In this document: piece after piece, positions 1-8,469 of the stretch
How the letters are laid out: every line of letters starts with the position of its first letter
How positions within the stretch are numbered: position 1 is the first letter of the stretch
Assembly (NCBI RefSeq): GCF_018614575.1
Contig: NZ_JAGGOJ010000010.1
Coordinates: 1-64,000 of the forward strand
Direction: 5' to 3'
Length of the DNA: 64,000 bases
Source of the DNA: Streptomyces sp. ISL-10
GTDB lineage: Bacteria; Actinomycetota; Actinomycetes; Streptomycetales; Streptomycetaceae
The notes under the pieces: model-generated
Told to the model about the DNA's origin: nothing
The model's database searches: none
The model's input: the letters and a program-made list of their open reading frames with translations, nothing else
Translations under genes and position numbers: made by a program

Positions 1-360
1 CTTGGCGAGCGGGCCGAGGTACTTCTTCTTCAACTCCTCGGAGCCGGAGAGGATCACCGGGAGCGAGCCCAGCTTGTTCACGGCCGGGATCAGGGACGAG
101 GACGCGCAGACGCGGGCCACTTCCTCGATCACGATGACGGTGGCCAGCGCGTCGGCGCCCGCGCCGCCGTACGACTCCGAGACGTGCACCGCGTGGAGGT
201 CGTTCGCGACCAGCGCGTCCAGGGCCTCCTGCGGGAAGCGCGCCTCCTCGTCCACCTCCGCCGCGAACGGCGCAAGCTTCGCCTCGGCCAGCGAGCGCAC
301 AGACTCCCGGAGCATCTCGTGCTCCTCGGAGAGGCGGAAGAGATCGAAGTCATGGCGCAT
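1..360 (-). CDS. Acyl-CoA dehydrogenase, N-terminal part (runs off window)
   Basis: Reading leftwards from an ATG at 360 the frame stays open to the window edge (120 codons). The protein starts MRHDFDLFRLSEEHEMLRES and continues with the helical N-terminal domain of acyl-CoA dehydrogenases, including the segment HVSESYGGAGADALATVIV and the helix around ARVCASSSLIPAVNKLG. These flavoenzymes oxidise acyl-CoA thioesters to 2-enoyl-CoA in the cytoplasm. The catalytic and FAD-binding C-terminal parts lie outside the window, so the substrate cannot be judged. It is divergent from the TetR gene at 535, with two operator-like sites between them, which suggests that this TetR controls it. Confidence 0.85.
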   Translation of the reverse strand, partial: MRHDFDLFRLSEEHEMLRESVRSLAEAKLAPFAAEVDEEARFPQEALDALVANDLHAVHVSESYGGAGADALATVIVIEEVARVCASSSLIPAVNKLGSLPVILSGSEELKKKYLGPLAK

Positions 361-415
361 GCGGGGGTACCCCAGTCTGTCCCGGCCGCCCACAGGCTAG
401 CGACGGCAACGAAGA

Positions 416-453
416 TGGCACTCAGTACCCTAAAGTATGCACACTCAGTGCCA
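416..453. promoter_or_regulatory. Paired TetR operator-like sites upstream of the acyl-CoA dehydrogenase
   Basis: Two copies of a CACTCAGT core lie 23 bp apart (centres 423 and 446): GGCACTCAGTACC and ACACTCAGTGCCA. Each is a degenerate form of the perfect palindrome TGGCACTCAGTGCCA at 1318-1332 beyond the TetR gene. Their place between the divergent dehydrogenase and TetR genes fits autoregulation and control of both genes. The link is inferred from sequence only. Confidence 0.55.
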
Positions 454-534
454 TGAATCCAGTCCCTGCCCTGGTCGCGTGGAGCCGGCCGCAGGCCACC
501 CGAGGACGGTTCCGTCCGGTGCTATGTTCCCGGC

Positions 535-1266
535 ATGAGTGAGGCACATGGACACGCTTCGGGGGGCGGCGGCAATTCCGTGAAGCCCTCGATGCGCGAT
601 GCCCTGATCGCGGCGGCGTTCGAGCTGTTCCTGGAGCGCGGATTCGAGCAGACCACGATCGACGACATCGTCGGGCTCGCTGGTGTCGGCCGGAGATCGT
701 TCTTCCGCTACTTCCCGTCCAAGGAGGACGTGGTCTTCCCCGATCACGAACGGTGCCTCGCCGAAATGACGGCGTTCCTGCAGCAGGAGGGCGGCGAGGA
801 AGAACCCGTGGCACGGGTCTGCGACGCCGCCCGCCTCGTCATGCGGATGTACGCGGATGACCCCTCCTTCTCCGTGCAGAGATATCGCCTGACCAAGAGC
901 GTGCCGGGGCTCCGCAGCCATGAGTTGTCCGTGGTGTGGCGATACGAACGCACCCTCGCCGACTACCTGCGTCGACGCTTCGCCGGCTGGTCCGACGGGA
1001 CCCTGCGGGCCGATGTGATTGCGGCCTCCGTCGTCGCGGCCCACAACCACGCCCTTCGGTCGTGGCTTCGCTCCGGCGGGCAGGGGGACGTCGCGGCCCG
1101 CATGGACCTCGTCCTCGAGTACGTACAGAGTGCCTGGGGTCCGGAAGTGGAGGCTCAAGGCGCCGGCGGGCGCGAGGCAGAGGGTGTCGTAGTCCTGATC
1201 GCGAAGCGCGGAACGCCGATGTGGCGCGTGGTCCGCGGGATCGAGTCCACCCTCGAGGAGAGCTGA
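535..1266 (+). CDS. TetR family transcriptional regulator
   Basis: 243 aa. The N-terminal helix-turn-helix is clear: residues ~18-65 include RDALIAAAFELFLERGFEQT, then TIDDIVGLAGVGRRSFFRYF and PSKEDVVF. The C-terminal ligand domain is helical and ends in a short beta-rich tail (VVVLIAKRGTPMWRV) seen in a Streptomyces subgroup of TetR proteins. A TATGTT element six bases before the ATG and the lack of a Shine-Dalgarno sequence suggest a leaderless transcript. Operator-like palindromes lie on both sides of the gene, towards the divergent acyl-CoA dehydrogenase and the downstream DUF35 gene. The ligand may therefore be an acyl-CoA or related lipid; this is inference. Confidence 0.92.
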   Translation: MSEAHGHASGGGGNSVKPSMRDALIAAAFELFLERGFEQTTIDDIVGLAGVGRRSFFRYFPSKEDVVFPDHERCLAEMTAFLQQEGGEEEPVARVCDAARLVMRMYADDPSFSVQRYRLTKSVPGLRSHELSVVWRYERTLADYLRRRFAGWSDGTLRADVIAASVVAAHNHALRSWLRSGGQGDVAARMDLVLEYVQSAWGPEVEAQGAGGREAEGVVVLIAKRGTPMWRVVRGIESTLEES

Positions 1267-1296
1267 CCCCTTGGGTCGCCCACACCCTCCTCTAAG

Positions 1297-1332
1297 GGAA
1301 CTCAGTTCCTTTACAGGTGGCACTCAGTGCCA
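1297..1332. promoter_or_regulatory. Tandem palindromic TetR operators upstream of the DUF35 gene
   Basis: GGAACTCAGTTCC (1297-1309) and TGGCACTCAGTGCCA (1318-1332) are both perfect odd-centred palindromes with the same ACTCAGT core. Their centres are 22 bp apart, about two helical turns, which suits two dimers on one face of the DNA. They lie 49 bp before the GTG of the DUF35 gene and share their core with the degenerate pair at 416-453. Confidence 0.65.
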
Positions 1333-1380
1333 TAGTCTCTCGCTGGCGCGCCGCCGTGTGGCGGCCTACGTGCCACAGCC

Positions 1381-1953
1381 GTGACCGGGATGGTCCATTC
1401 ACCTCCTGTCGCGGAACGCTTCGGATACCTCCGGCTGCGCGTGCAGGGAGATGACACGGTGTTCTATGCAGCGACCGAGACCTCGGACGACGATCCCCTC
1501 CGAGGGAATGGCGTTTTGAGCGCCGAACCTGCGCCGCCCGGGGACTCGGATCAGCCAGGTCGAGATTCCCCGGACGGGGTGCGGGGCGGCGAGCTGTACT
1601 TCCAGCGCTGCCGTTGGTGCCGTACCGCGGTCTTCCGCCGCCTGCTGTGCCCGGTCTGCGCTTCCACCGATCTGGCATGGGAGCGCAGCGCCGGCACCGG
1701 CGTCGTTCGCCACCTCGCCGTCGCCGGCCGGAACACCGGTACTCCCCGAGTGCTCGCCATCATCGACATGAGGGAGGGGTTCTGGCTGCGCTCCAGGATC
1801 GTCGGCGTGTCACCAGGCACCGTGCGGGTGGGAGCCGTGGTGCGTCTGGCCGCGGACAGCGGACCGGGACCGCAGGAACTCGCCTTCCGACTCGGCGACG
1901 TCTCCCACGGTGTTGAGCCGCAAGCCAAAGACCGGGGGATCTTCTTCTCGTAG
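1381..1953 (+). CDS. DUF35 / zinc-ribbon OB-fold protein
   Basis: 190 aa from a GTG start. After a variable N-terminus, residues ~70-105 form a rubredoxin-like zinc ribbon with CRWC and CPVC knuckles. An OB-fold follows (TGVVRHLAVAGRNTGTPRVL, then VGAVVRLAADSG). DUF35 proteins usually accompany thiolases or acyl-CoA enzymes in lipid and steroid metabolism. Only the regulator is adjacent here, but shared operators tie it to the acyl-CoA dehydrogenase. The last ~15 residues after RLGDVS do not look like the family and read antisense through the dehydratase remnant at 1935, so the natural C-terminus may have been replaced. Confidence 0.75.
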   Translation: MTGMVHSPPVAERFGYLRLRVQGDDTVFYAATETSDDDPLRGNGVLSAEPAPPGDSDQPGRDSPDGVRGGELYFQRCRWCRTAVFRRLLCPVCASTDLAWERSAGTGVVRHLAVAGRNTGTPRVLAIIDMREGFWLRSRIVGVSPGTVRVGAVVRLAADSGPGPQELAFRLGDVSHGVEPQAKDRGIFFS

Positions 1954-2131
1954 CCGGGGTCGATACGCTCCATCCAGCCGGCGTCGTCCCGGTTGCGCAG
2001 TCCGCAGGCCAGGTACGGCTCGTGCAACCGGGCCAGCGCGTCGCGGTCGCGTACGACGCCCAGCCCCGGGCCCTTCGGCACTGCACCGGTCCGTCCTCGA
2101 AGGGCAGCACGCCGCTTCGCCTGCCGCCCGG
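1935..2131 (-). pseudogene. Remnant of a glucarate dehydratase-type enolase-superfamily gene (C-terminal end, frameshifted)
   Basis: On the minus strand one frame gives GVLPFEDGPVQC and the next gives KGPGLGVVRDRDALARLHEP followed by YLACGLRNRDDAGWMERIDP and GYEKKIP. Joined, they match the typical end of glucarate/galactarate dehydratase-like proteins (PFEDG, then GPGLGV, DALARLHE, GxRxRDD). A one-base loss near 2080 separates the halves and no N-terminal domain is found upstream. This is a decayed fragment recognised by memory of the family. Confidence 0.5.
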
Positions 2132-2660
2132 CACGGTGGCAGCCGTTCTGATGAATCAGGAGCCTGCGCCGCCGGCCTGGCTAGCTCGGAGCGCTCGGAG
2201 CGCTCGGCAAGCATCACGGGGAGGTGCGCCAGCCGGTGGCCTTCGGCATAGGGCGCTGCATCCGGTGCAGTGTGCCGTAGGCGGCGGAGGAGGCGCTGGT
2301 GGCCTTGCAGGACATGACGGAAAGGTGACGCCCCCGTCGCTCTTTGAGAGAACAAGGAGAGACCGGTCGCCAGGGCACCCACCCAGACGTCGCCGGTGGG
2401 CTTGTCGGGGGTGCATCCCGTGGCCGGATGCGTGGGCGCGAAGACCTTCCGCAGGCAGTTGACCGCTCCCGGCACCGCCCCCTGCCCGGCCAGCGCGTCG
2501 GCCACCTGGCGCACATCGAGGACCCGGGTTTCCCCCGGCCGGACTGGCTGGACGCCACCACCGGGCCAGGCTCCCTCTCCGCGACCCCGGGCCGCTGGGC
2601 GGCGGTCGCGGCCGCCGGGCCGGGTCAAGAGTGAGGGTCGAATTTCGGACGCTCAAAGGG
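2132..2660. other. Intergenic region, no gene recognised
   Basis: About 530 bases without a supportable gene. It holds a short repeat of GCTCGGAGC around 2184-2208. Open frames exist on both strands but show only GC-driven composition and no family features. It is probably decayed sequence continuing from the dehydratase remnant. Confidence 0.5.
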
Positions 2661-2689
2661 TTGACACGTGAGTAACATGCGCGCAAAAT
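2661..2689 (+). promoter_or_regulatory. Probable vegetative promoter of the lipase gene
   Basis: A perfect TTGACA (2661-2666) is followed after 17 bp by CAAAAT (2684-2689), a good match to an HrdB-type promoter. It lies about 185 bp before the chosen lipase start. Confidence 0.5.
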
Positions 2690-2873
2690 CGCGGAACCGG
2701 ACGACATTGCCGAACGACGTTCGGATCATGACCCAAGGGTGACGCCCCGGCCCTATCTCCACGGATGGCCGCAAACAGCGCCGAAGTCCCCGGAGGCAGA
2801 TCGGGCACGCCCATCAGTCATCTGCAGCCACGGTCTGTGGTGTGCACTCCCGTTCCCCCGAAAGGGCATACTC

Positions 2874-3692
2874 GTGCTTGGCCTGCGCTCGATCCTGACC
2901 GTCCTCGCACTCGCGGTCACCACCATCGCCTGCCCGCTTCCGTCCGCCGTCGCCGACACCACCGACGTTTCTCCGCCCGGCGCGAATGATTGGTCCTGCA
3001 AGCCCACCGCCGAGCATCCCGACCCGGTCGTGCTCGTGCACGGCACGTTCGAGACCATGGCCAAGAACTGGCCGACGCTGAGCCCCGCGCTGAAGCGAGA
3101 GGGCTACTGCGTCTTTGCCCTCAATTACGGTGACAATGCCATGGGACCCATCGCCGAGTCGGCGAAGGAACTCGACACGTTCGTCGACGCGGTACTGGGG
3201 GCCACCGATGCCCGCAAGGTCGACCTCGTCGGGCACAGCCAGGGCGGAATGATGCCCCGTTATTACATCAAGAACCTCGGCGGAGCTACTGAGGTCGACG
3301 ACCTCGTCGGGATCGTTCCGTCCAACCACGGCACGAAGAACGCCATCCCCCGGCCGGTTGAATTCCAGAACAGCCCCTGCCCGGCCTGCGACGAGCAGCA
3401 GGCGGGGTCGCAGTTCCTGACCGACCTGAACGCAAAGGACGAGACGCCGACCGGCCCCGACTACACGGTCGTCACGACCAAGTACGACGAGGTCGTCACG
3501 CCCTACACCAGCGCGTTCCTCCAAGGCCCGGCTCGCGAGGTCACCAATGTCACCCTCCAGGACGCCTGCCCGCTGAACACAATCGAGCACGACCAGGCGC
3601 CCAACGATCCGGTGGTCCACCAGTGGGTCCTGCACGCGCTGGAGCGCACCGGCCCGGCCGACCCGGCCTTCCTGCCCTCCTGCATCGTCTGA
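2874..3692 (+). CDS. Secreted triacylglycerol lipase (alpha/beta hydrolase)
   Basis: The chosen GTG at 2874 gives 272 aa with a Sec signal peptide (MLGLRSILTVLALAVTTIAC, cleavage near AVA) and has GAAAGGG upstream; longer in-frame starts would bury the signal. The mature enzyme has the oxyanion motif VVLVHGTF, the nucleophile elbow GHSQGG, and a late HD pair (IEHDQAPND) supplying the catalytic His. It belongs to the Streptomyces secreted lipase/esterase group that hydrolyses acylglycerols outside the cell. Four cysteines could form two disulfides. It stands alone, preceded by a good vegetative promoter. Confidence 0.88.
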   Translation: MLGLRSILTVLALAVTTIACPLPSAVADTTDVSPPGANDWSCKPTAEHPDPVVLVHGTFETMAKNWPTLSPALKREGYCVFALNYGDNAMGPIAESAKELDTFVDAVLGATDARKVDLVGHSQGGMMPRYYIKNLGGATEVDDLVGIVPSNHGTKNAIPRPVEFQNSPCPACDEQQAGSQFLTDLNAKDETPTGPDYTVVTTKYDEVVTPYTSAFLQGPAREVTNVTLQDACPLNTIEHDQAPNDPVVHQWVLHALERTGPADPAFLPSCIV

Positions 3693-4109
3693 CGCTCGGC
3701 TCTCTTCCCGGCAAGAACCGCACCGGGACGGATGCCTTGGTATCGGCCGCCGGTTCCGGGGCTCCCGCCGTTCACGGTGACAACACTTGCGGGCGGCACG
3801 CCATGATCACGGTGCGACGCAGGCAGCCAGGCAGCCAAGGGTCGGGAAACGGCAGCGCGTCCGTGTCCAGCAGCCGCGGAAGCGCAACCGGTCACAGCGG
3901 CTGCCCACTCCCCGAAGACCCGGACGGCGAGAAGAGCCTGTCCGCCGCAGCAGGCGCCGGCGCGTTTCCAAGCCAGCGCGAAGCCGACTTCCAACGGGGG
4001 CGGCCAGCACGTCCCATCGTCGTGCGTCGTCGACTCCTGCCACCGCTCGAACGTCCTCTTCTGCCGATGTGCGTGCAGTCAACTGTCGGACGTGACCGCG
4101 GTGCCGGCT
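3693..4109. other. Intergenic region after the lipase gene
   Basis: About 415 bases between the convergent lipase and MerR genes. No gene, clear hairpin terminator or repeat was recognised. Confidence 0.5.
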
Positions 4110-4847
4110 TCAGCTGTCGTGCCCGGCGGTTCGGCGCCGCTGGGCACGGTGGGTGAGCGCATCGAGGATGCGTTGCCACGCCGGTGATGCCTCGGAGATC
4201 CGGGAAACGACCAGCTTCAGGTACCTTGGCCGGCTGCTGTCTCGTTCGTGTTTGATCTCCCATGCGTCCAGGTCATCGATGAGCCGGTCCAGGCGTGGAT
4301 CGTGCGGATCCCAGTCGACTGATTGATCACAGGCGAGATACAGGCGCGTCGTCTCGGGGTCGTCGAAGCCGGCGTTCTTGTCCCGAATCCGCTGCGGCAT
4401 GGCGCTCGGATCCAGTGCCTGCATCAGGATCCACGAGTCGCGCTCCAGTCGTACCCGCTGTTCGCTGACCCCAAGACCGCGCATCCGGTTCAGGATGGCG
4501 ACCACCTCGGGGGGCAGGACAAGCCTTTCGCCGCTGGCCAATTGAGCGATCCGGCGGCGGTAATCGGTGAGCTGGTCGATCTTGCGCTGCAATTCGGCGT
4601 CGATGTCGGTGATGGCCGAGACGAACTCGGTCGGCTGTGCATGCAGCAGCGCGTCGATACGGGCCAGCGGAACACCGGCATCGGCGAGGGTCCTGATCCG
4701 GATGAGATCCACCGCCGCTTGTGCGCTGTAGCGGCGGTAGCCGGAGGCATCGCGCTCGGGCTCGGGCAACAGGCCGACGTGGTGGTAGTGGCGAACGGTG
4801 CGCACGGTCACGCCGGCGGTCGCCGCGAGTTGGCCGATCGTGAGCAC
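4110..4847 (-). CDS. MerR family transcriptional regulator
   Basis: 245 aa from a GTG with GAGGAGG upstream. The N-terminus is a textbook MerR winged helix: LTIGQLAATAGVTVRTVRHY, HHVGLLPEPERDASGYRRYS, then RIRTLADAGVPL. A coiled dimerisation helix follows and then a ~130-residue C-terminal domain like those of TipA-type or multidrug MerR proteins. There is no cluster of metal-binding cysteines, so an organic ligand is more likely. It is the second gene of a unit with the alpha/beta hydrolase (38 bp gap), whose promoter carries a MerR-type dyad. Confidence 0.92.
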   Translation of the reverse strand: MLTIGQLAATAGVTVRTVRHYHHVGLLPEPERDASGYRRYSAQAAVDLIRIRTLADAGVPLARIDALLHAQPTEFVSAITDIDAELQRKIDQLTDYRRRIAQLASGERLVLPPEVVAILNRMRGLGVSEQRVRLERDSWILMQALDPSAMPQRIRDKNAGFDDPETTRLYLACDQSVDWDPHDPRLDRLIDDLDAWEIKHERDSSRPRYLKLVVSRISEASPAWQRILDALTHRAQRRRTAGHDS

Positions 4848-4885
4848 CGTCCTCCTCGGGTTCGTAATACGTGATTGTGCCGAGT

Positions 4886-5800
4886 CTAGGGGCGAGCCGC
4901 CCGGGCGACGACGTCGCGGATCGCCTGGACCACGGCATCGGGGCGGTCGAAGCAGAGCCGGTGGTGGAGGGTGTCGGAGAGGATGCGTTGTTCCCCGTGC
5001 GAGACCGCGTTCACCAGGGCCGCGTCCATTCTCGTCTTGCCATCATGCATCTCTTGCAACGTCCGCTCCGACGTCAGCGCCTGCTGGGCGGGGTCGATGC
5101 CCAACACGGTGAGAGCGACCACCGGTACGTCAGGGATGTTCGGTCCGGCCCGCAGTTCAGTGGCGAGTTCGGCCAATGTGCCGCGCTCGGCGATGCCGAC
5201 GTGGATCCATTCGTCACTCTCATGGGCATCGATCAGCGGTTCCCGCACATGCTCCGGGTAGTCCGCAAGCAACTCGCCGCGCATCTCGCGCAGGGCCGGG
5301 CGCATCTGTTCGAGCTGCTCCAGATCAGGTGCCATCTGCTCGCAGGCGGCGAGATGCATTGCGGGCGGCAGGAAGTTGTCCCAGTCGCGATGGAGGGCGT
5401 CCAACCAGACCAGTCCCGCCACGTCCCGCGGGTACAACTGCGCGAACCGATGCGCGTAGAAGCCGCCGAGGGAATGTGGCACGAGAACGTACGGGCCGGC
5501 GATGTCCTGGGAGCGCAGCAGCTCGTGCAGTTCCGTGGCGACCGCGGCGGCAGTGCGTGGCAGCGGGAGGGGATCGCTGTAGCCCGTGCCGCCGCGGTCG
5601 TACACCACGGCGGTGGTGAACTGCGAAACCCCTTGCTGGACACCGAAATAGTCCAGGCCGACCGCGCTGGCGCCCGGCAGGAACACGACGGCCGGTCCGC
5701 CGCTGCCCGACCGGTGCACGAAAAGACGGCGGCCGTCGATCTCCTGGAACCCTCCGAGCGGCGGAGCGGGCCGAGCCGAGGGAGTGATGTTGTTCGTCAT
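4886..5800 (-). CDS. Alpha/beta hydrolase
   Basis: 304 aa; the start MTNNITPS at 5800 has GGAG upstream. The fold is clear: VVFLPGASAVGLDYFG (oxyanion loop), VVYDRGGTGYSDPL, nucleophile elbow VPHSLGGFYAHRF, and a C-terminal SDTLHHRL segment supplying the histidine. No signal peptide is present, so it is cytoplasmic. Such enzymes hydrolyse small esters, lactones or peptides; the substrate cannot be assigned. It is cotranscribed with the MerR gene, suggesting detoxification of an inducing compound. Confidence 0.85.
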   Translation of the reverse strand: MTNNITPSARPAPPLGGFQEIDGRRLFVHRSGSGGPAVVFLPGASAVGLDYFGVQQGVSQFTTAVVYDRGGTGYSDPLPLPRTAAAVATELHELLRSQDIAGPYVLVPHSLGGFYAHRFAQLYPRDVAGLVWLDALHRDWDNFLPPAMHLAACEQMAPDLEQLEQMRPALREMRGELLADYPEHVREPLIDAHESDEWIHVGIAERGTLAELATELRAGPNIPDVPVVALTVLGIDPAQQALTSERTLQEMHDGKTRMDAALVNAVSHGEQRILSDTLHHRLCFDRPDAVVQAIRDVVARAARP

Positions 5801-5814
5801 GCGACAAGGCTCCA

Positions 5815-5838
5815 ACCCTGACGCAGGGGCAGGGTCAA
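5815..5838 (-). promoter_or_regulatory. MerR-type operator/promoter of the hydrolase-merR unit
   Basis: On the minus strand TTGACC (5838-5833) overlaps an inverted repeat ACCCTG-N9-CAGGGT (5835-5815), the layout typical of MerR-family operators in Streptomyces, where the dyad sits after the -35 box. The ATG of the hydrolase is 14 bp downstream. The MerR encoded in the same unit is the obvious candidate regulator. Confidence 0.6.
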
Positions 5839-6176
5839 TCCCTTCCGCCGCAGTACCCGAAAGGTGCGCATCTGTTCAACGCTCTGCCATGCGGCTGACC
5901 GGAAGTCCATCGCGACGGTTGGGCAGGGCGCTGATCGGGAGCGATTCGTCCCGCTGTGGCTTGCCGTGCTCACCGGCTCGTGCGGTCGGTCGGCGGAGGC
6001 AGGGGTGGCAGCGCTCGGCGGCCCGCTGGCGTGCTCGCCGAAGCAGGAAAATGGAACGTCCGTACGCCAGTGCAAGGAGCGGCCGCCTCTCACGGCCGGC
6101 AAATTGATGACACCGGAGACGGACCCGCAGTACGGGCCCGTCTCTGGACTCGGGTTACGAGTCGAGCTCTGACCGG
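5839..6176. other. Intergenic region between the hydrolase and P450 genes
   Basis: About 340 bases with no gene recognised. It separates the hydrolase promoter from the 3' end of the P450 gene; no strong terminator hairpin was seen. Confidence 0.45.
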
Positions 6177-7433
6177 TCAGTGACTGGCAGTCGCAGGCTC
6201 ACCGCTGTTGTGATCGGCGACGGCGGGCGTGAAGGTGACGTCCAGGCGTGTGAGACCGCGGAAATTGAGACTGCGCTGCCACTGCAGCGAGGAGCCGTCC
6301 AGGCGCAGATCGGGCAGCCGGGTGAGGAGGGTTTCCAGGACGACAGCGCCTTCCAGGCGGGCCAGCGCCGCTCCGAGGCAGAAGTGCGGCCCGTACCCGA
6401 ATGCGACGTGTCTCCCGCCGGATCGGTGAAAGTCCAGCTCGTCGGGGTCGGGGAAAGCGTCTGGATCCCGGTTCGCGGCGCCGCACACCAGGAGCAGCAC
6501 CTGTCCGGCGTCAATGGTGCGCCCCGCCAGTTCCAGGCGGCGCCGCGCCCGACGCAGCAACAGCTGAACTGGGCTGTCGTACCGCAGAAGCTCTTCGACC
6601 GCGGCGGGAATCAGGTCGGGGCGCCGGCGCAGCTGGTCGGCTGCGCCGGGGTTGCGGAGCAGCGCCAGTGCGGCATTGCCGATGAAGTGGGTGGTGGTCT
6701 CATGTCCGGCGATGAGCAGCAGGGCGCAGTTGGCGAGGAGTTCGTCGAAGTCCTGGTCGGTGTCCTTTGCCTGCGTGGTGAGCAGAGCACGCAACGTGTG
6801 GGGCGCGGGGGCATCGTGACGGGTGAGGAGTATCCGAAGATAGGCGAGCATGTGGGCCATGCTCTGCGAGGCGGCACGACGTTCGTCGGCGTCGAGCCGG
6901 GAACTGCCGATGGCCGCGGCGATGGGGTCGGACCAGGAAGACAGCGCAAGTCGATCCTCTTCCGGCACATCGAGGAGATCGCAGATGACGGTGAGGGGCA
7001 AGGGGCGGGCGAGGTCTGCGACGACGTCCATCCGCCCGGTCGGCGCGATCTTCATGACGATCCGCTCGACAGCCTCACACATGTGATCGCGGAGCACCGC
7101 CACGGCCCTCGGGGTAAAGGCCCTGCTGAGCAGGGCACGCAGCCGGGAGTGATCAGGAGCGTCGCTGTAGAGCATTTGCCGGCTCAGGACTTGGGCCAGT
7201 GGCCGCAACTCCTCCGACACGGACTCGATGTCGGGATAACGCACCGACGACAGCCGCGGGTCACCAGCGGCGCTGCTGACCACCGCATAACTGGTCGCGA
7301 CCCAGGCATCCAGACGACGGTCCCAGAAAAGGTCATCGGTGCGCCGTAGCTCCTCATAGAAGTCGTAGAGGCGTTCTTGAGTCCGGGGCCGCATGGCCAG
7401 CAGCAGGGATGCCGGCGACGAGTGGGTGCGCAT
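6177..7433 (-). CDS. Cytochrome P450
   Basis: 418 aa, full length for a bacterial class I P450. The I-helix motif is AGHETTT, the K-helix ExxR lies in AVEELLRYDSPVQ, and the haem loop is FGYGPHFCLGAALARLE with the axial Cys. It uses reducing power from a separate ferredoxin and reductase; neither is adjacent. Proteins of this type hydroxylate secondary metabolites, terpenes or xenobiotics. There is no biosynthetic context here, so the substrate is unknown. Two short palindromes rich in CCGAT lie just upstream. Confidence 0.93.
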   Translation of the reverse strand: MRTHSSPASLLLAMRPRTQERLYDFYEELRRTDDLFWDRRLDAWVATSYAVVSSAAGDPRLSSVRYPDIESVSEELRPLAQVLSRQMLYSDAPDHSRLRALLSRAFTPRAVAVLRDHMCEAVERIVMKIAPTGRMDVVADLARPLPLTVICDLLDVPEEDRLALSSWSDPIAAAIGSSRLDADERRAASQSMAHMLAYLRILLTRHDAPAPHTLRALLTTQAKDTDQDFDELLANCALLLIAGHETTTHFIGNAALALLRNPGAADQLRRRPDLIPAAVEELLRYDSPVQLLLRRARRRLELAGRTIDAGQVLLLVCGAANRDPDAFPDPDELDFHRSGGRHVAFGYGPHFCLGAALARLEGAVVLETLLTRLPDLRLDGSSLQWQRSLNFRGLTRLDVTFTPAVADHNSGEPATASH

Positions 7434-7453
7434 CGGCCCACGCTAGCGCCGCG

Positions 7454-7690
7454 TCAAATCGCATCGGTCCGATTGTCGTTTTCTGTCCGATCGGCGGCCT
7501 CGGCGGGGCAGGTGATGGCCGGGGCTGTTCCAGTGGGACTCGCTCTGCACTCCCCCCGCTTGGGGCAGTCCGGACACCTGCCCGGACCACTGGTGAGCAC
7601 CGCCTCCACCAGCAGGGCGTTCGCTGACGCGCTCCACTCGCACATCGATCCCGGGGAACGGCACGTCGCGACCGTCTTCCAGGCACCCAC
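7454..7690 (-). CDS. Possible small Cys-rich protein (uncertain)
   Basis: A 78-codon frame lies in the ~300 base gap between the P450 and ABC genes. It contains MCEWSASANALLVEAV followed by GPGRCPDCPKRGEC, four closely spaced cysteines that could bind zinc. The start is weak and the C-terminus is low in complexity. It may be a fragment of a larger gene; I do not recognise a family. Confidence 0.25.
   Translation of the reverse strand: MGAWKTVATCRSPGSMCEWSASANALLVEAVLTSGPGRCPDCPKRGECRASPTGTAPAITCPAEAADRTENDNRTDAI
7463..7494. promoter_or_regulatory. Possible operator upstream of the P450 gene
   Basis: ATCGGTCCGAT (7463-7473) is a perfect odd palindrome, and GTCCGATCGG (7485-7494) repeats GTCCGAT about 17 bp away. 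The pair lies 30-60 bp upstream of the P450 start. No adjacent regulator is evident. Confidence 0.3.
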
Positions 7691-7732
7691 GGTGTCATCA
7701 CCCGCTCGGGGCGAGTGCTGGGTACGGGAGTG

Positions 7733-8467
7733 TCAGGCGTCGCGTCGGTGTACGGCTCCCCAACCGGCCAGTAGCGCAGCTGCCGCCCACAGCGCCGTCA
7801 CTGCGAGACCCGCCCAGGGGCCGACGCCTCCCGCCGGGTCCTGGTACAGGACTTGTTGTCCGGCACGGTCCGGGAGATAGGAGGCAGCGCCCTCGGCGAT
7901 GTCTCCGACCACGAAGGACACGATCAAGATGAACGGGACAAGCAGGCTCAGCACGGCGACGGCGCTGCGAAGCAGGAAAGTGAGTCCCGTGGCGAACAGG
8001 GCCATCAAAGTGAGGTAGGCCCCTGCGCCGATGCAAGCCCGCAGCGCTCCCGGCTCGTTGAGGCCGATGGCGTACTCCCCCAGGAACGCCTGGCCCGCGA
8101 AGAAGGCGGCGAATGCGGTTGCAAGTCCCACGACGAGGGCGGCGGTGGCCACGACCGCCGTTTTGGCTGCGTAGAAGAGACCCCGGTGCGGCACGGCCGA
8201 CAGTGAGATCCGCAGGGCACCGCCCGCATACTCGGATGACACGGCGGTTGCCCCGAAGGCGATGGCGGCGATCTGCGCGAAGTTGATCCCGTAGAAGGCT
8301 CCGAAGACAGGATCCCCGCCGTTTTCCGCCTCCGCTCGGCCAACGGTGGCGAAGACAAGCAAAGTGATGGCCAGCGTGGCAGCGAAGACCGCGACCAGCG
8401 ATCCGAAGCTCGCCCTCACCGACCTGATCTTGATCCATTCGGAGTGGAGCACTGCGGCGACGGACAT
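7733..8467 (-). CDS. ABC-2 type transporter permease
   Basis: 244 aa. The ATG at 8467 is chosen because AGGAGG lies seven bases upstream; a TTG two codons earlier would overlap that site. About six transmembrane helices are visible, for example SLVAVFAATLAITLLVFATV and the segments around ALVVGLATAFAAFF, LTLMALFATGLTF and LLVPFILIVSFVVG. The start HSEWIKIRSVRAS is characteristic of Streptomyces drug-efflux permeases of this class. It begins two bases after the ATPase stop, but that ATPase lacks its Walker A half, so the transporter is probably inactive. Confidence 0.85.
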   Translation of the reverse strand: MSVAAVLHSEWIKIRSVRASFGSLVAVFAATLAITLLVFATVGRAEAENGGDPVFGAFYGINFAQIAAIAFGATAVSSEYAGGALRISLSAVPHRGLFYAAKTAVVATAALVVGLATAFAAFFAGQAFLGEYAIGLNEPGALRACIGAGAYLTLMALFATGLTFLLRSAVAVLSLLVPFILIVSFVVGDIAEGAASYLPDRAGQQVLYQDPAGGVGPWAGLAVTALWAAAALLAGWGAVHRRDA

Positions 8468-8469
8468 GG

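Noticed and set aside
2344..2560. Minus-strand frame VLDVRQVADALAGQGAVPGA with two cysteines
   Set aside because: Possible fragment of a secreted protein, but no start signal and no recognisable family; left within the intergenic note.
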